Positions 33,573 through 45,251 of a stretch of 64,000 nucleotides of DNA are shown piece after piece. Both the position numbers and the translations under genes were made by a program. The stretch spans positions 52,311,053-52,375,052 of the forward strand of contig CM060732.1 of NCBI GenBank assembly GCA_030704615.1. The letters run 5' to 3'. Source of the stretch: Takakia lepidozioides (lineage: Eukaryota > Streptophyta > Takakiopsida > Takakiales > Takakiaceae). Below the pieces are notes generated by a model. It worked only from the letters and a program-made list of their open reading frames with translations. It ran no database searches and had not been told where the DNA came from. Within the stretch, counting starts at the first letter, position 1, and every line of letters starts with the position of its first letter.

Positions 33573-35492
33573 CAAGTATGGGTGCTAAGCATCAAAACCC
33601 TTTACTTAGTTCTGATTTAGGGAAGGCAGGGCCGATAAAACATGAAAATGAAAATCAGGTAGCGACTAGCGACAAAGCAGGCATCAAAGGATCCATGGTC
33701 GGGAACAAAGGGCATTGGACCCGTGACCCGCGATTCGCACGCCAAGAGAAGCTTGTGTTGTGGGGGTGCTCTCTGCATCTGCGCTCTGCCATGTCGCGAT
33801 CCCTCTTGTTCCTCGCTCGCCTTGCTGCAACATCTCAAGTCCTCGCTCGCTGTAGTTCCTCGACTATCTCGTCTCTGGATCCACTATGTTATCCACTACC
33901 AGCCGCTGCGACATGGGTTTCTGGGATTGTCAGGAATTGTCCATCCCCGTTGCAAGTGTGGGGAAGTTGGATTCCTGCGCGTGGAATGAGTGACGAGCAC
34001 ACTGCAAAGTGGATGCAGGTACACCATCGAAGTATCTATTTCTTCTCCTTTTAGACCTCTTCTTTCGTTTGCCTGATGCAGTCTTCAAGCTCAGTATCTG
34101 TATGCCCGGAAAAGGCCTGACCACAATCTTTTTCGAAAGGAATTTCAGTTTCAAGCTCGAGTCTCACGCGTCTTCAGGGATGAGCTGACAGATTGTTGGA
34201 GTGGTTGCTTTGAAAGAGCCCGTGCTATTACACCTCGGGTGCTTCTTCCGCATCCAACGGAAGCACTCATAACCTTGACACTAGGGCATTGTGGAGGGGA
34301 ATCTCAGGCCATCATCTGGATGTACCCGTTTACCTTTAATGTAGACGTTGTATAGGACAGAGCCCTGCGCACTATTGACCTCCTCGAACTGCTCATGGGG
34401 TCTTCGATCACCAGGAAGAAGCACAGCTTAAAACGCTCACTCCCAGCCTACAGCAATCGGTTGCATTGGGGATTGTCTGTTACATTAAGGCTTGCATCAA
34501 GATCATTAGGAAATGTAGACGTGATTTCAGCAGTACTGCTGAACCCGTTCCCCTTTTAATGGACACATTGTTTGTATCAATGTCAGGGAAGTTCTTGAGA
34601 AAATTACTGCAGAATGTAATCTCTCCTCATATGTGCCACATGTGGCTGTGATTGCATTGCCAGTGACAATACTACCAAAGACAAAAAATTGTTAACCATA
34701 GGCAGAATAAGGAGAGAAAAATTCCTGGTCTATGGACACTTGTTTTTCCTTAGTAGTCAAGGCCTTGCGAAGCTGATGTACTTTTCCAGGTTATTTTCTG
34801 TGTGGACAATCATGTGAGACTATGGTCATGGTATGGGGATGCAGAGCTCTGACAGAAAGTCACCAATGGAGCTGATTAGTGAAGTACCCCCTATTGAAGT
34901 TCATGCTCGCATTGCTGCATGTGAAGGAGGTTTTAAATCTCTTCCTTGACTATTTGGCCTTTTGTTTTATCTGTTTGTAAAAAATGATGTCTTGACTCCA
35001 GGAGAGTGCACACGCCCTTTCCCTCTCATTTGTTGTCCAATCTGGGCAGGTAGCAAAAGTATATCGAATGCATTATCTCTGAGGACTGAGTTTGCTTTGC
35101 ACTTCCCATAAGCATCACCGACCGGCCCGGGGGTGCAGCTTGCCTAAACCCTCCGTAATGTCTTTCCTGTGTGGCAGGAAGGGATCCGGCATTGGGTCAC
35201 CCGGTGGAGTACATATCTCTTGATGATGTAGGCCCATCAGTTTGTAAGTATTGTGGTCTCAGATATGTGCAAAGGCATGGTCACCATGGTGGCCACCACT
35301 AACAAACAAGGGACACCGAGGTCTTTGCATTCCCAGTCGAACCCGTGATCGATCTATTGATTTTGGAATTAGTTGTCACGAAGGTTCTGCCAAAAAATTC
35401 TCGGATGGTTAGTGCAACTAAAGTGGATCTCTGTTCTTTAGCCAGAGCTTTTCTAGGATGTTGCAGCCTAGAAGTGGTTACGGAAGCAGTGA
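33573..35492. repeat. Segmental duplication, copy 2 (partner 23694-25702)
   Basis: This is the second copy of the NDUFS6-bearing segment. The left border coincides within a few bases with the TTA duplication of the MITE at 33215-33565. The right border runs into unrelated sequence after GTGGTTACGGAAGCAGTGAC. Confidence 0.9.
33791..35302 (+). CDS. NDUFS6: NADH:ubiquinone oxidoreductase Fe-S subunit 6 (13 kDa-A), copy 2
   Basis: Same three-exon structure as copy 1: 33791-34018, 34845-34929 and 35178-35302, with identical exon lengths and phases and 145 residues. The presequence differs at a few positions (ARLAATSQ against ARLAGRSQ). The mature part has EVHARIAACEG where copy 1 has EVDAGVAACEG. 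All four zinc ligands (Cys, His, Cys, Cys) are kept. Splice sites are intact. Coding differences are few and no stop occurs, which suggests both copies were under selection or the duplication is recent. Confidence 0.94.
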
Positions 35493-35494
35493 CA

Positions 35495-36277
35495 GGCTGC
35501 ACCGAGAGACATTGACAAATGTCTTTGGAGACCACTTCCTCTTGGCCTTAATAACGGTTACACTGCTGACAAGACAATTCAAAAGAGGCTTTTTGCAAGA
35601 CAAATATTTTGTCTCCTTTGCCTGGGAATTTAGCAAGAAGCATCCCAAAGTGACCTGTTGCAGGATGCAGGGGGAAAAAGGTGGGTGGGATAATATACAA
35701 AGGGGCGGGCATTGTGCACATCTTAGAGGTTTTCCCCACCAACTTTTGGGCATGCCTGACTAATAAATCTACTTTGGTCAGGTCGGGTCTTCTCCTTTAC
35801 ATTATATGTAGTGCCAATTCTATGGAAGGGTTGGGGTTCTATATCCTCTATGTATTGATGGTGCTACTGATTTGCAAGGGTAAACCAAGGAATGGACAAT
35901 GAGGATCCTCCTTCCCTATCACTGGACAGGTCCTATCCTCATCCTGCAACTCTCTCGCCCTAGTACACTGTCTTCTAGATACTCTATCGCCACCCACACT
36001 CCCTCTCCGGGTTACAAGTCTGGTGGGATTATACAGAGCTCCTATTGTGTAGTGGTTTTTAACAAGGCTTGTGAAGAGCTCGAGATCAAAAAGGTTGGAA
36101 TGATCCAATTTTGCTGCTACAATATTTCCCATCAAGTATCCTTAGAAGATGTGCTTGCAGAGCTGAAGTCTTTCACTTACTAAGTTCGCTTCTTTAGAAT
36201 CACTACCGTTCCATGCATGTTGTCCGTGTCACTGGCAACTGGTGCCCATCCGAGTTGAAGCGGGCCAACAGATGCTG
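35495..36277. other. Stretch without recognisable gene
   Basis: The stretch lies between the NDUFS6 duplicate and the 3' end of the LRK10L-like kinase. Open frames of about 95-100 codons on the plus strand have no motifs that I recognise. Confidence 0.5.
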
Positions 36278-39089
36278 CTACACCATCTCCCCCAGACTTT
36301 CAGTAGGTGAAGTGTTATTGCTTATCCACGACTGCTGCACAGAAGTGGGTGAAGGTGGCCATTGAAGACTGTCTGTCTTCATCAGAGGTCTCGAATCGTC
36401 GAAGGAGTGCTTGTCATCCTGTATTTTAATGGGTTGTCCATAACCAAAGACCTTGATGCGTTTCAGTTCCTCCAAAACTTCTGTCATCGTGGGTCTGTCT
36501 TCTTTCTCCGAAGCAAGACATCTAAATGCAAGCTCCGCTACTTGGTTCACCATGTCCTTTACTATCGGTTTGCATCCAACCTCTAGGTGCGGGTCGACGA
36601 TGTCATCCAAAGCTCCAGCTTGTATCTTTGCTACTGCCAGAGAAGCCAAATTAATCTCCCTCTTCTCTCTTGCCATGTCCACCGCTATTTTCGCTGTAAG
36701 AAGTTCCATGAGAACTACTCCAAAGCTGTAAACATCGCTCTTATCTGAGAGATGATAGCTCTGATGATAGTCCGGATCCAGGTAACCGGGTGTTCCTTGT
36801 GGAGCAGTAGAAATGTGTGTCATTTCTGTAGAGGGGACCAGCCTGGAGAGGCCAAAGTCTGCCACTTTGACTTTGTAGTCTTTGTCCAGAAGAATATTGG
36901 TTGTCTTCACATCTCTGTGAAAGATTGGAGGTTCAACACAGTGGAGGTATGAGAGAGCTTCAGCTGTTTCAATAGCCACAGTCAATCGAGTTTCCCAGGT
37001 CAGGGTTCCTGCAGACTCTCCATGCAGGTGTTGTGCGAGAGAGCCGTTCGGCACAAATTCATACACCAAAAGAGCGTTGTGGTACTCCATGCAAAATCCA
37101 AGCAACTGGACTAGGTTTTCATGACGGACTTTTGAGAGCACTGTAACTTCATTGTGGAACTGGCGGAAGCCTTGATTACCCCCCTGATTGAGCTTCTTCA
37201 CGGCTATCAGGAGGCCATCTTCCAGCTTTCCTTTATACACTGTTCCAAACCCACCTCCCCCCAACTTCCGGGATTCACTGAAGTCTTTCGTAGCATGCTC
37301 TAACTCCTTGTATGAATAGAGATGTGTGCCCCCTGAATCGGTAGATCCAGTAGTCCAGATGGTTGCAAATGCATTCATGTCATACTGCTCGTTCTGACTA
37401 CCAGATTTCAATTTCCACCTCCGCCACCGGCACATTGTGATAAGAGCAACCAAGGCCACGAGCGCTACGGTACCCGCGACAACCCCTGCACCATGCCATG
37501 AAATCCATTGTGGTATTTCTCTTACAAGTAACAGCCTTCTCCACGAGAACATTTGCGTATCCTCATGGACAGAAAGCACCTGACATAATTCCTTGAAAAT
37601 AAACCTTTACCAGGCCGGTACACTCTCAAGAGTTGGACATTGAAAGAACTTCCAATCTATGGAGATATACATCTTCAGAGTGGCTCGTTTTAAGGCGAAG
37701 CAACGTAGACCCTGATCCTTTGTGGTGATCCTCACATGTGTACTGCATTCAGCATCATCTGGTCAACTCGGATCACTCTACCAACTCTATCTAACACTGT
37801 GACTCTGTGACATGATCCAAAACGCGGAGACACTCTCACCTGAAATTATAGCTGTAGAATTTGAAGACTTATGATCTCGATCTGCAAAAAAGAGCCAACT
37901 ACCAATTAGTTTCAGGAGAAGATTCCCGGTTCAAGAAACTGACCACAGACTCATCCATGCTCCATTAGGGACATAATCAGCATATAACTCCTGCCAATAC
38001 GAACTCAAATTATTTTCACGAGGTTGTGGCTCAGTCAAGTTCCTTTGAACATAGTGTCAGGTCGAACAGTGCTGTATGCTATTTATTCGAGTGCATGACA
38101 TCGTTTTGCACACAACATAGCTGAAGGGCTGTTGGGCATATGCCTGTTAGAATTCCTGTCAGTGTTAACTTCTTCATGCCATACAACACTGCACACACGT
38201 TGTGATTACTAAGAGTTGTTGAGTCTTGTGTCAAATGGATCGTGTCAACTTAAAAGACATTCGAGAAGAGTATCCTATAATTTCATTTGGTCGAGGAAAC
38301 TATACCTCCGCAGAATCCCTTGGGACTTGTGTTATTACCACAGTAGCACAAGAATGAACTCTCAAGCCCTGTAGACTGATATCCACACAGACCACCACTT
38401 GTGTTGCAAGTTCGGCAAAGCGAGAGGTCCTGTGGATCCTCCCATCCAAGCTCGACGCCAGTTTTCCACTTCGAGTAAGATAAGCCGTCCTGATAATCTT
38501 GAATACCGGTGTATATCCCGCAGGACTCATTATAATAGGGATTAATAGAGTTTTCCCCCCTGGTAGGTGTATACATGCAGCAATAATCTGTGGTGTTTAA
38601 TGCCGATAGGCATTGCAGCCCGTACTCCACACATGCAGTTACTTGAGCACCTACACTGACAGACACTGAATCTAGAAGAGAGCAGGATTTTAGACCATCC
38701 ACCTGTAATGGACAATCAAGTAGTAGCACAGAACTTCCATTAAAGTGAAAAGGCCCACTAGGGTTGAGATTGAAGGAAGTGCTCTTGTTGCTTGAATGGC
38801 AAGTAGACATGAAACTAGCAGAGATAACCAGGGCATTATTCAAGTAGTCGATTTGCGTCACCGTGTAGCCGTTGGCTGATGATGCTCCGGTGAATTGAAG
38901 TCCATCAGCGGTGCAGTGCACAGTGTTCTGGAACTGAGAGGCACCACAGCCATCCGCTAGTCCAAAAGGGTATTGTACCTTTATGTTTTTACACATATCA
39001 GGACACGAAGGTGATCCTGCGATCATTTTGGAAGCAATAGACAGGATCAACATTGCCATCATGACAGAAGCAGTTGCGTAGTTGCTCAT
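36278..39089 (-). CDS. LRK10L-type receptor-like Ser/Thr kinase with GUB_WAK ectodomain
   Basis: Plasma-membrane receptor kinase, probably sensing the cell wall. Two exons (39089-38306 and 37485-36278) join in frame (GCGGAG/GTATAG donor, GGTGCAG acceptor) to give 663 residues. Exon 1 has a signal peptide (SVMMAMLILSIASKMIAG) and a cysteine-rich GUB_WAK galacturonan-binding-like domain (CPDMCKNIKVQYPFGL near residue 30), followed by a WAK_assoc C-terminal region with CRTCNTSGGLCGY and CYCGN. Exon 2 begins in a transmembrane helix (VVAGTVALVALVALITM). It contains a complete kinase: GGGGFGTVYKG, IAVKKL, HRDVKTTN, DFGLSR, GTPGYLDPDY and RPTMTEV. The 820-bp intron between ectodomain and kinase exons is typical of the family. 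No frame breaks are seen. Its kinase is a relative of the one at 12418-13584. Confidence 0.93.
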
Positions 39090-41285
39090 CTTGTTTGACC
39101 GCCTATGGACGCTCCCGACGTTCCCTTTCCTCAGTTGCCAAACTCGAAGATCGAGGGAGGATATCTAGAAGAAAAGGGATCGACTACGAAACATGGGATG
39201 CACAAAGAGCATAACACTTTTACTGGACCTGAGATCAGAGAAGCTGCAAGCTACCAAACAAAACGCAGTCCAATATTGCGGGGCTGGTGTTCCTGGGCAC
39301 ACACGAGTATGTACGTTGTCGGGGAAGAGGAGAGTGGTGAGTCAGCTTCAGCGAGATCAGTGAGTGGATCAGGAATTGACCAAATTCCCTTGCACATCCT
39401 CTGCAGAGTCGCATGAGGCACACTCCTGGGTGTGTGTGTGTGAGAGACAGAGAGAGAGAGTCAGTCAAATCACTGTGCCCATTATTTGACTTCCAAACAA
39501 GAAATCGGGAACGAACATGGTTGCCCCCGTAACAAAATGGCATCGGTAAACTGGCAAGCACAACACGTTGGGAGGGGCGCGCGAGGAAGGGGGCACACGA
39601 AAGGCAGCTACATCAGTAGATCTACGACTTTTTGAGAGCAACGCGCTGGTGACGTCACCCTATCATGCGCACTGCCCTTCTACACTTTTCTCACGCCTCC
39701 GTGAGCATAGCAAACTGAAACACCCACGGAGCCCGAGTGAATATCTACGATTTTGTTGTTTGCAAAGGGAAGTTGTCGGTACTGGAGTTTGACCGAGGAC
39801 GAACCGCCCGCGGGACTTGAGCGTAGGGGCGGGTGTGTGGGGACGTCCTCACCCAGTCCAGCAATTTGCAGGAAGGTAGGAGCCATCCGCAGGAAGGGGG
39901 GGGGGATGTGAAGCGGTCAAACTTGTGAATACTAGTTTCTTAGCGACCACTTCGAAAGCATCTTTGCAATCCTATCTGCAGTCCACCTAGAAACATTATA
40001 ATGATCCAGAGATTATGCGAAGTTAAGGGTTTGATATTGTCACTCTGCGAGCTCACAGACAACGTTGCCGACGTCTGTAGCTCCAGAACATCCTTCGGGT
40101 CCTCACGGAGACTGCCCGTCTATAGTTTATAAGTCTAGTACCACCAAATCTTCAAGCATGTTTTTCTGCTTCAGCTGTTTCCAGTTCTCGACACTTTGAG
40201 AAAGGGGTGGCGCGAGCGAGACTTTCAAAGTTATTCTGAGCTCTAAAGCCGGAGGACATAACAATGATTTCAGAGAACACAGGTCTCTCTTCAGCTTTAT
40301 CCGTTATTGCCCCACTGTCTCACCATCGTTCTCGACTCCAACTGAGCCAGTAGAAGAAAAAGGTGGTATACTGGGTGGGGATCCGTAACATACCTACATT
40401 ATTAACTTGTTAAGAATTTTCTAGCTACAATATGCACACTCTGACTGTTCAGCTGCGCCCATCCAAGGACGCGGTCACGAAATGCACCCAGTGCTGGCAC
40501 TTTCACAGGCCTTCCTGCCGGTCTCTATTCCATAATATCCTCGTCCTCCACTACTGGACTGGATTTTCAACACGTTCCCTACCCCACCCCAGCGTAGGTG
40601 GGATCCGTTAAGGCCCACCTCCATTACAGACAGCATGACACAGTGGGCCCTCCCAGACATGGGTGTTGGGCGATACAATCACCATCGAATTGCTCAAGCT
40701 CTAGACGCCACCATTCCACCAACCTGGGCCCTGCCTACCAGCTCCAGCGACAAGCCGTACGTGGTGGCACCTTTGACATGCCGCCATTAGAGATTGACTG
40801 TCTGACAGGTAGGATACCTGCAAATGTGCTGGGATTTCTTAAGATGACTGCGGTGAAGCGATGTTGGTTAACCTTTCTAACTCCCACTGTGGACCTCTGC
40901 GACATGATCCCTCAGCCTCTCCTCTACCCCCCACTCCTCCAATGCTTGGCTCCTTGTACCTCAGTGTCCGCATACAGGATTGCACCCAAACCTTTTGTTT
41001 CTAGACCATTCATGCAATAGAGTTGAAGGGAGCCCAGCCTTACTGCTCTACTGATTTTTTCCTCTTTCTATGACACTGATCACTCTAGTACTGATGTCCC
41101 CAAGTTTATGGACCAAGAAATGAACCTTGAAAAACAATCAATTCGGATACCAGGGGAAATATAGTTATAGTTATACTTTTTTACAGATTGTGTTGTTTTA
41201 TCATTAGTTAAAAATCTTAAGAAAAAATATTTTTCCAGATAGGCCCTCCAATGCCTGAAAGAGTTACACATATCAAAGTTTTGAA
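39090..41285. other. Stretch without recognisable gene
   Basis: This is the region upstream of the LRK10L-like gene. It has a GT/GA run at 39430-39462 and a G-run near 39895-39905. A short plus-strand peptide near 40470-40600 with cysteine-histidine spacing (TKCTQCWHFHRPSC) could be a relic of a retroelement zinc knuckle, but is too short to call. Confidence 0.5.
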
Positions 41286-41287
41286 AA

Positions 41288-41880
41288 TTGTCAACTTTGT
41301 TTTTCCAACATTCACAATCAGAAAGTTGTCTTCTGCATACTGTTAGCAAAGAAAATATTGACAAAGCCTTGCAGGCAATGCACACCTTTTGTCTCACATC
41401 TGGCCTCAAGGTGAATTGGAGAAAATCTGTGGGAATCTTATCTATCTTGCAAAATGGCTATGCAAGCTTGACTTGGCTCCAAGAAAGGGAATCCCACACT
41501 ATACTAGGTCACCAAATGGGCCTTAATCTGTCCCAGAACTGTACCATGAGGGCAGTCATCTCCAAGCTCAAGAGGAGGCTTGCATTCTGGTACTCAATTA
41601 TGCTCTCCATCGCAGGAAGGGCCCTGGTGGCCAATCAGGTGTTAGAGGGTGCCATCGGGTTTCATGCGGCAGTCTGGGATCCAGACAAAAACCTGGTCAA
41701 AGAAATGAAGGCTCCCATTAGGAATTTCCTATGGGGGGCCACGCCAGAAGCACCCGTAAGGAGGGCTCTGGTCTCTTGGGACCAACTTTGTCAAAAAAAG
41801 AGCAAGGGGGAATTAGGAATCATTGATCTAGGCAAGCAAATTAAGGCCTTGTCGTGCGCATACATATCGCTACACAACTA
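41288..41880 (+). mobile_element. L1-type LINE fragment (region after reverse transcriptase)
   Basis: The translation matches the segment downstream of the polymerase core in plant L1 elements: LKVNWRKSVGI, KLKRRLAFW, LSIAGRALVANQVLEG, MKAPIRNFLWG and LVSWDQLCQKKSKGELGI. Neither the catalytic FADD nor the endonuclease is present. The frame loses similarity at about 41880, where the gypsy-related sequence begins, so the LINE was probably cut by that element. Confidence 0.75.
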
Positions 41881-42194
41881 CATCGTTGTCCAAACCATAC
41901 CATGCATATATGCACAATAAAGTAGTCTGCCACAATCGCCCCCCTAGTTGGTGGATAGGTCCCTCTAACTCCAGATAGCTACAAGATGTAATAGCCACAG
42001 CCGTACTAAGTCCTCTATCACTGTCCCTATTGTACTCAAACTCTATAGACCAAGAGGCCGGGTACAAGAGTAGCCCCATCATTAGTCGTCGTCTTGCAAT
42101 CTGTGAACTTCAGTCAGGATCTCGTGTGTTCAAGGTCTCATAGTAGCTTGGTCTTGCGTTTCTTGTTAGCCTTCCATGGTTGTATCCACTCCCA

Positions 42195-42497
42195 CTATCC
42201 AATGCAATGTGGACATAACCAATCCCCATCCGGAACCATCTCAAGAGGTGGAGTCAAGCATCCCATATGCCAACCTCTAGAGCATCGATCACACACCAGC
42301 ATGGTGGCTGCCCCTCTAGCAGACCCACACAACATGCACCTCAAACTTGCAGATACCACTGCCAGGTTTGGGTCAATCCTGCCATCGACATTCGGAAGGT
42401 GACATGGCGCACAATTACGCACATGGTCCTTCCAAGTTATGCCATCCCGACCCTCCAAGATCAAGACGCCTGAGGGCAAAACCTCTCGAACCCTCAA
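42195..42497 (-). pseudogene. Integrase C-terminal tail with PHD finger
   Basis: About 50 residues of a gypsy integrase C-terminal module (VREVLPSGVLILEG, NCAPCHLPNVDG) lead into a canonical PHD finger at about 42338-42198. The zinc ligands run CMLC, then CDRC, then the WHMGC His/Cys pair, then CPHC, in the Cys4-His-Cys3 pattern with the usual WHMGCLTPPL and DWLC words. PHD fingers in chromatin proteins bind histone H3 tails, so this domain could steer integration or tether the integrase. An in-frame TGA at 42507-42509 separates it from the upstream integrase part. Confidence 0.85.
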
Positions 42498-42506
42498 AAT
42501 AACATG

Positions 42507-43491
42507 TCATGCAGTCACATCCAAGGTCGTAGGAGCAGTCTGCTGCAGATAGACATAATCACCAGGGTTGAATCTCCGAACCTCGGGACGATAACCCCCA
42601 CCACGTATGATAGCATACCTCAACGTATCACGATGTTGTGCAATGGCAAGGTTTTCGAAAGCCATGGGCATGACTTTCTTGAACAACTCTGCACGCTGCT
42701 CACATGCACGTGCCCACACGTCCGGATCGTCAAGGTTAAGAACTGTAGCAGCTTCTCTGCGAATGGATGTAGGCAAATCCGGCTCTTGGCCAAAGAGAAG
42801 AAAGTATGGTGAAAAGGAGGCAAGTGATGCTTGTTTGCTGAACCTATAGCCCATGGCTAACCAGGGTAACTAAAGGTCCCAATCTCCTAGGTGTCCCTTC
42901 TGCAAGCCATACTTGCGCAAACCCCTCTTTACTGTCTGAACAACCCTCTCTGCCAAGCCATCGGCCTCAGGATGATCCCGAGAAGTGGTACGATGGTCTA
43001 CCAAGGCCTTGTCACACAAAGCCTGAAACTCCCCCAAGAACTCTCTCCCTTGGCCCGTAAGTACCTCAGCTAGAGCACCGAATCGGCTAAGCACACAATC
43101 CAAGAATGCATACGCAGCTCCCTCACTAGCCTTATCCGGCAATGGAACCAACTCGATCCACTTGGAGAAATGTTCCACCATCACCAACACGTACTTGTTG
43201 TGGCGCATGGTCAGTGGCAACGGCCCTACGAAGTCAAGACTCCACATGTAGCCCAATCCCATGCCGCACTAACCGTGCCCGCTGGGTTGGGTGAGGCACA
43301 ATCCTCACTCGACCATCTTCCCACACTCGGAGCAGGTGTGTCCCCTCCCACTTGAACCTCTTGACTCGTTGTAGGATCCGATCCCTCTCCTTGGCAGTCA
43401 CAATGGCTATCGTGTCTCCAGTGCGGAGGTAGTCCAACACAGCTGAATCCTCATGTATATCTTTGGCGCCACCTTGCTCATTACTAGTCAA
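42507..43491 (-). pseudogene. Integrase (core and C-terminal part), frameshifted
   Basis: Retroviral-type integrase that would insert the element's cDNA. The core (43262-42870) shows the first catalytic Asp in SLDFVGPLPL and the Glu in DHPEADGLAERVV. The middle catalytic position reads LTGQGREFLG where integrases have D before QG, so the essential Asp is replaced by Gly (codon GGC). The C-terminal part (42854-42507) has SLASFSPYFLLFGQEPDLP and FNPGDYVYL. Segments lie in three frames. Confidence 0.85.
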
Positions 43492-43808
43492 CTGCGATTG
43501 ACCAAACCTGGTCGATGCACAACCTGAAAATCATACTCTTGAAGGATGAGTGCCCACCGTGCAAGCTTCCCCGTAAGCTTGTATGACTCCATCAACCACT
43601 TGAGTGGTTGGTGATCCGTGACAAGGGTGAAGAGATTGCCGTATAGATAGCACCTGAAGTGTGCCACGGCCCACACTGCAGCTAAGCATTCTCCCTCATA
43701 TGAGCTATACTTAGTCTCTGCAGCGTTGTTCGAGCGGCTAGCATAAGCCACTACGAATTCTCTTCCCTCATCATCCACCTGTGTGAGCACCGCTCCAAGC
43801 CCCAGCAT
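43488..43808 (-). pseudogene. RNase H domain of the gypsy-like element
   Basis: The translation has the RNase H words GAVLTQVDDEGREFVVAYASR, YSSYEGECLAAVWA (catalytic Glu) and TDHQPLKWLM (catalytic Asp), the typical RT-linked RNase H of gypsy elements. It lies one frameshift away from the preceding reverse transcriptase. Confidence 0.9.
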
Positions 43809-44759
43809 GCTCCAATCTATATGCAGCTGAAAAATGACGCCTCCTGAGAGGTCGTCTCAAGATGGGTGCCGAGGTCAACCTCGCCTTGAGCTCTTGGAAA
43901 GCTCGTTCTTGTACATCTTCCCACTGCCACTCCTGGTCCACCTTGGTCAGCTTGGTTAGAGCCTTTGCAATGGCACTAAATCCCTTGACAAACCGTCTAT
44001 AATAGTTTGTCAACCCCATGAAATCTCGAACTCGGCTCACATCCGTGGGGCGTGGAATCTGTGCAATGGACTCTACCTTAATCTGTTGTACCCCCAATCC
44101 TTGAGGATATATCATGTGACCCAGATACTCAATCTGGTTGTGGAAAAACTTGCACTTCCCCGGATGTAACTTCAATCCGTGCGCCCTCAAGCGCTCAAAT
44201 ATCACCTGAAGGTGTCTCTCATGCTCTTCCACCGTAGCACTAAAGATGATGATGTCATCTATATAGCACCGAGCAAACTCCACCCCTGCTAGAATCCTGT
44301 CCATGACTCTCTGAAACTCTGCCGGAGCGTTCTTAAGTCCAAATGGTAAGAACCGCCACTGGTAAAGGCAATCATTCTCGTGCTCATTGATCCCCCAGAA
44401 TGTCGTCTTCTGCTTATCCGCCTCCTGATCGGCAACTGGTGATATCCGGATCGTAAATCCAAAGTGCTAAAGACCTTGGCATGCCCAATGGCATCAAAGA
44501 TCTCCTCTGGTGTCGGCATGACATACCTATCGGACTTGGTCTGACGATTTACAGGCCGGTAATCACCGCACATACGTCTCTCCGTCCAATTGCCATAGAC
44601 ATCCTTCTTGGCTGGCATCACTGTGGTTGAAGCATACTCTCCCCAAGATAGCTCCACCAAACCAGCCTCCCAAAGGTCCTGAGTTCTCATCTGAATCAAG
44701 GACCTCTCCATGTCACTGTATCTATAGGGTCTCCGAAAGATTGGCGTGTCAGTAGCCAA
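43771..44759 (-). pseudogene. Reverse transcriptase of the gypsy-like element, frameshifted
   Basis: Gypsy-type reverse transcriptase in two frames. The first (44759 to about 44435) has MPAKKDVYGNW, RMCGDYRPVNRQTKSD and STLDLRSGYHQLPI (first catalytic Asp). The second (44304-43771) has YIDDIIIFS (YIDD catalytic pair), HGLKLHPGKCKFF, YLGHMI and the connection motif FMGLTNYYRRFVKGFS. One frameshift near 44435 splits the palm. The catalytic residues are kept. Confidence 0.92.
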
Positions 44760-45251
44760 TTCAATGCGAATCTCTTGACCCTTCAGTGCTCATAAGTCCT
44801 TCAAAGTGAAGGCAAAGCAGTTCCTGTAAGCCCTCAAGAACCACCGTATACGTTGTCTCTCTCCTCCGGTAACTATAGGTCCAACATCAGGTTCCCAGTT
44901 GTCCTCCGTGACTGCAACCTTGAGTCGAGCAGGCTTAGAGGTAGAAGACGTGTCCCGTGGTTGTTATGCTGCAACCTCTTGAGCAGTGACCACTGCCTCC
45001 TCTATCAGTGACAATGTCTCACCCTGCCCCATCATCCCATCCTTGAGGACCTCCTCAACACGAGAAAAATCCCCAACCTGATCCATCACCGCCGCCTTGG
45101 CTGCCAACTCATTCTGAACCTCGAGCACCTCCCACGTGTGCCATGGATGCGGGCTGCACCTCGTGGTCCTCACCTGCTTGCCCCCACTCGCTGCCTGTAC
45201 CGTCTCGGTAGGCATGGAGACCATGAAGGGAAGTGTACTCCGTACTCTGCG

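Noticed and set aside
41885-42190. 3' LTR of the gypsy-like element
   Set aside because: The position fits but I found no second copy of this sequence at the 5' side near 48.6-48.7 kb, so an LTR cannot be supported.
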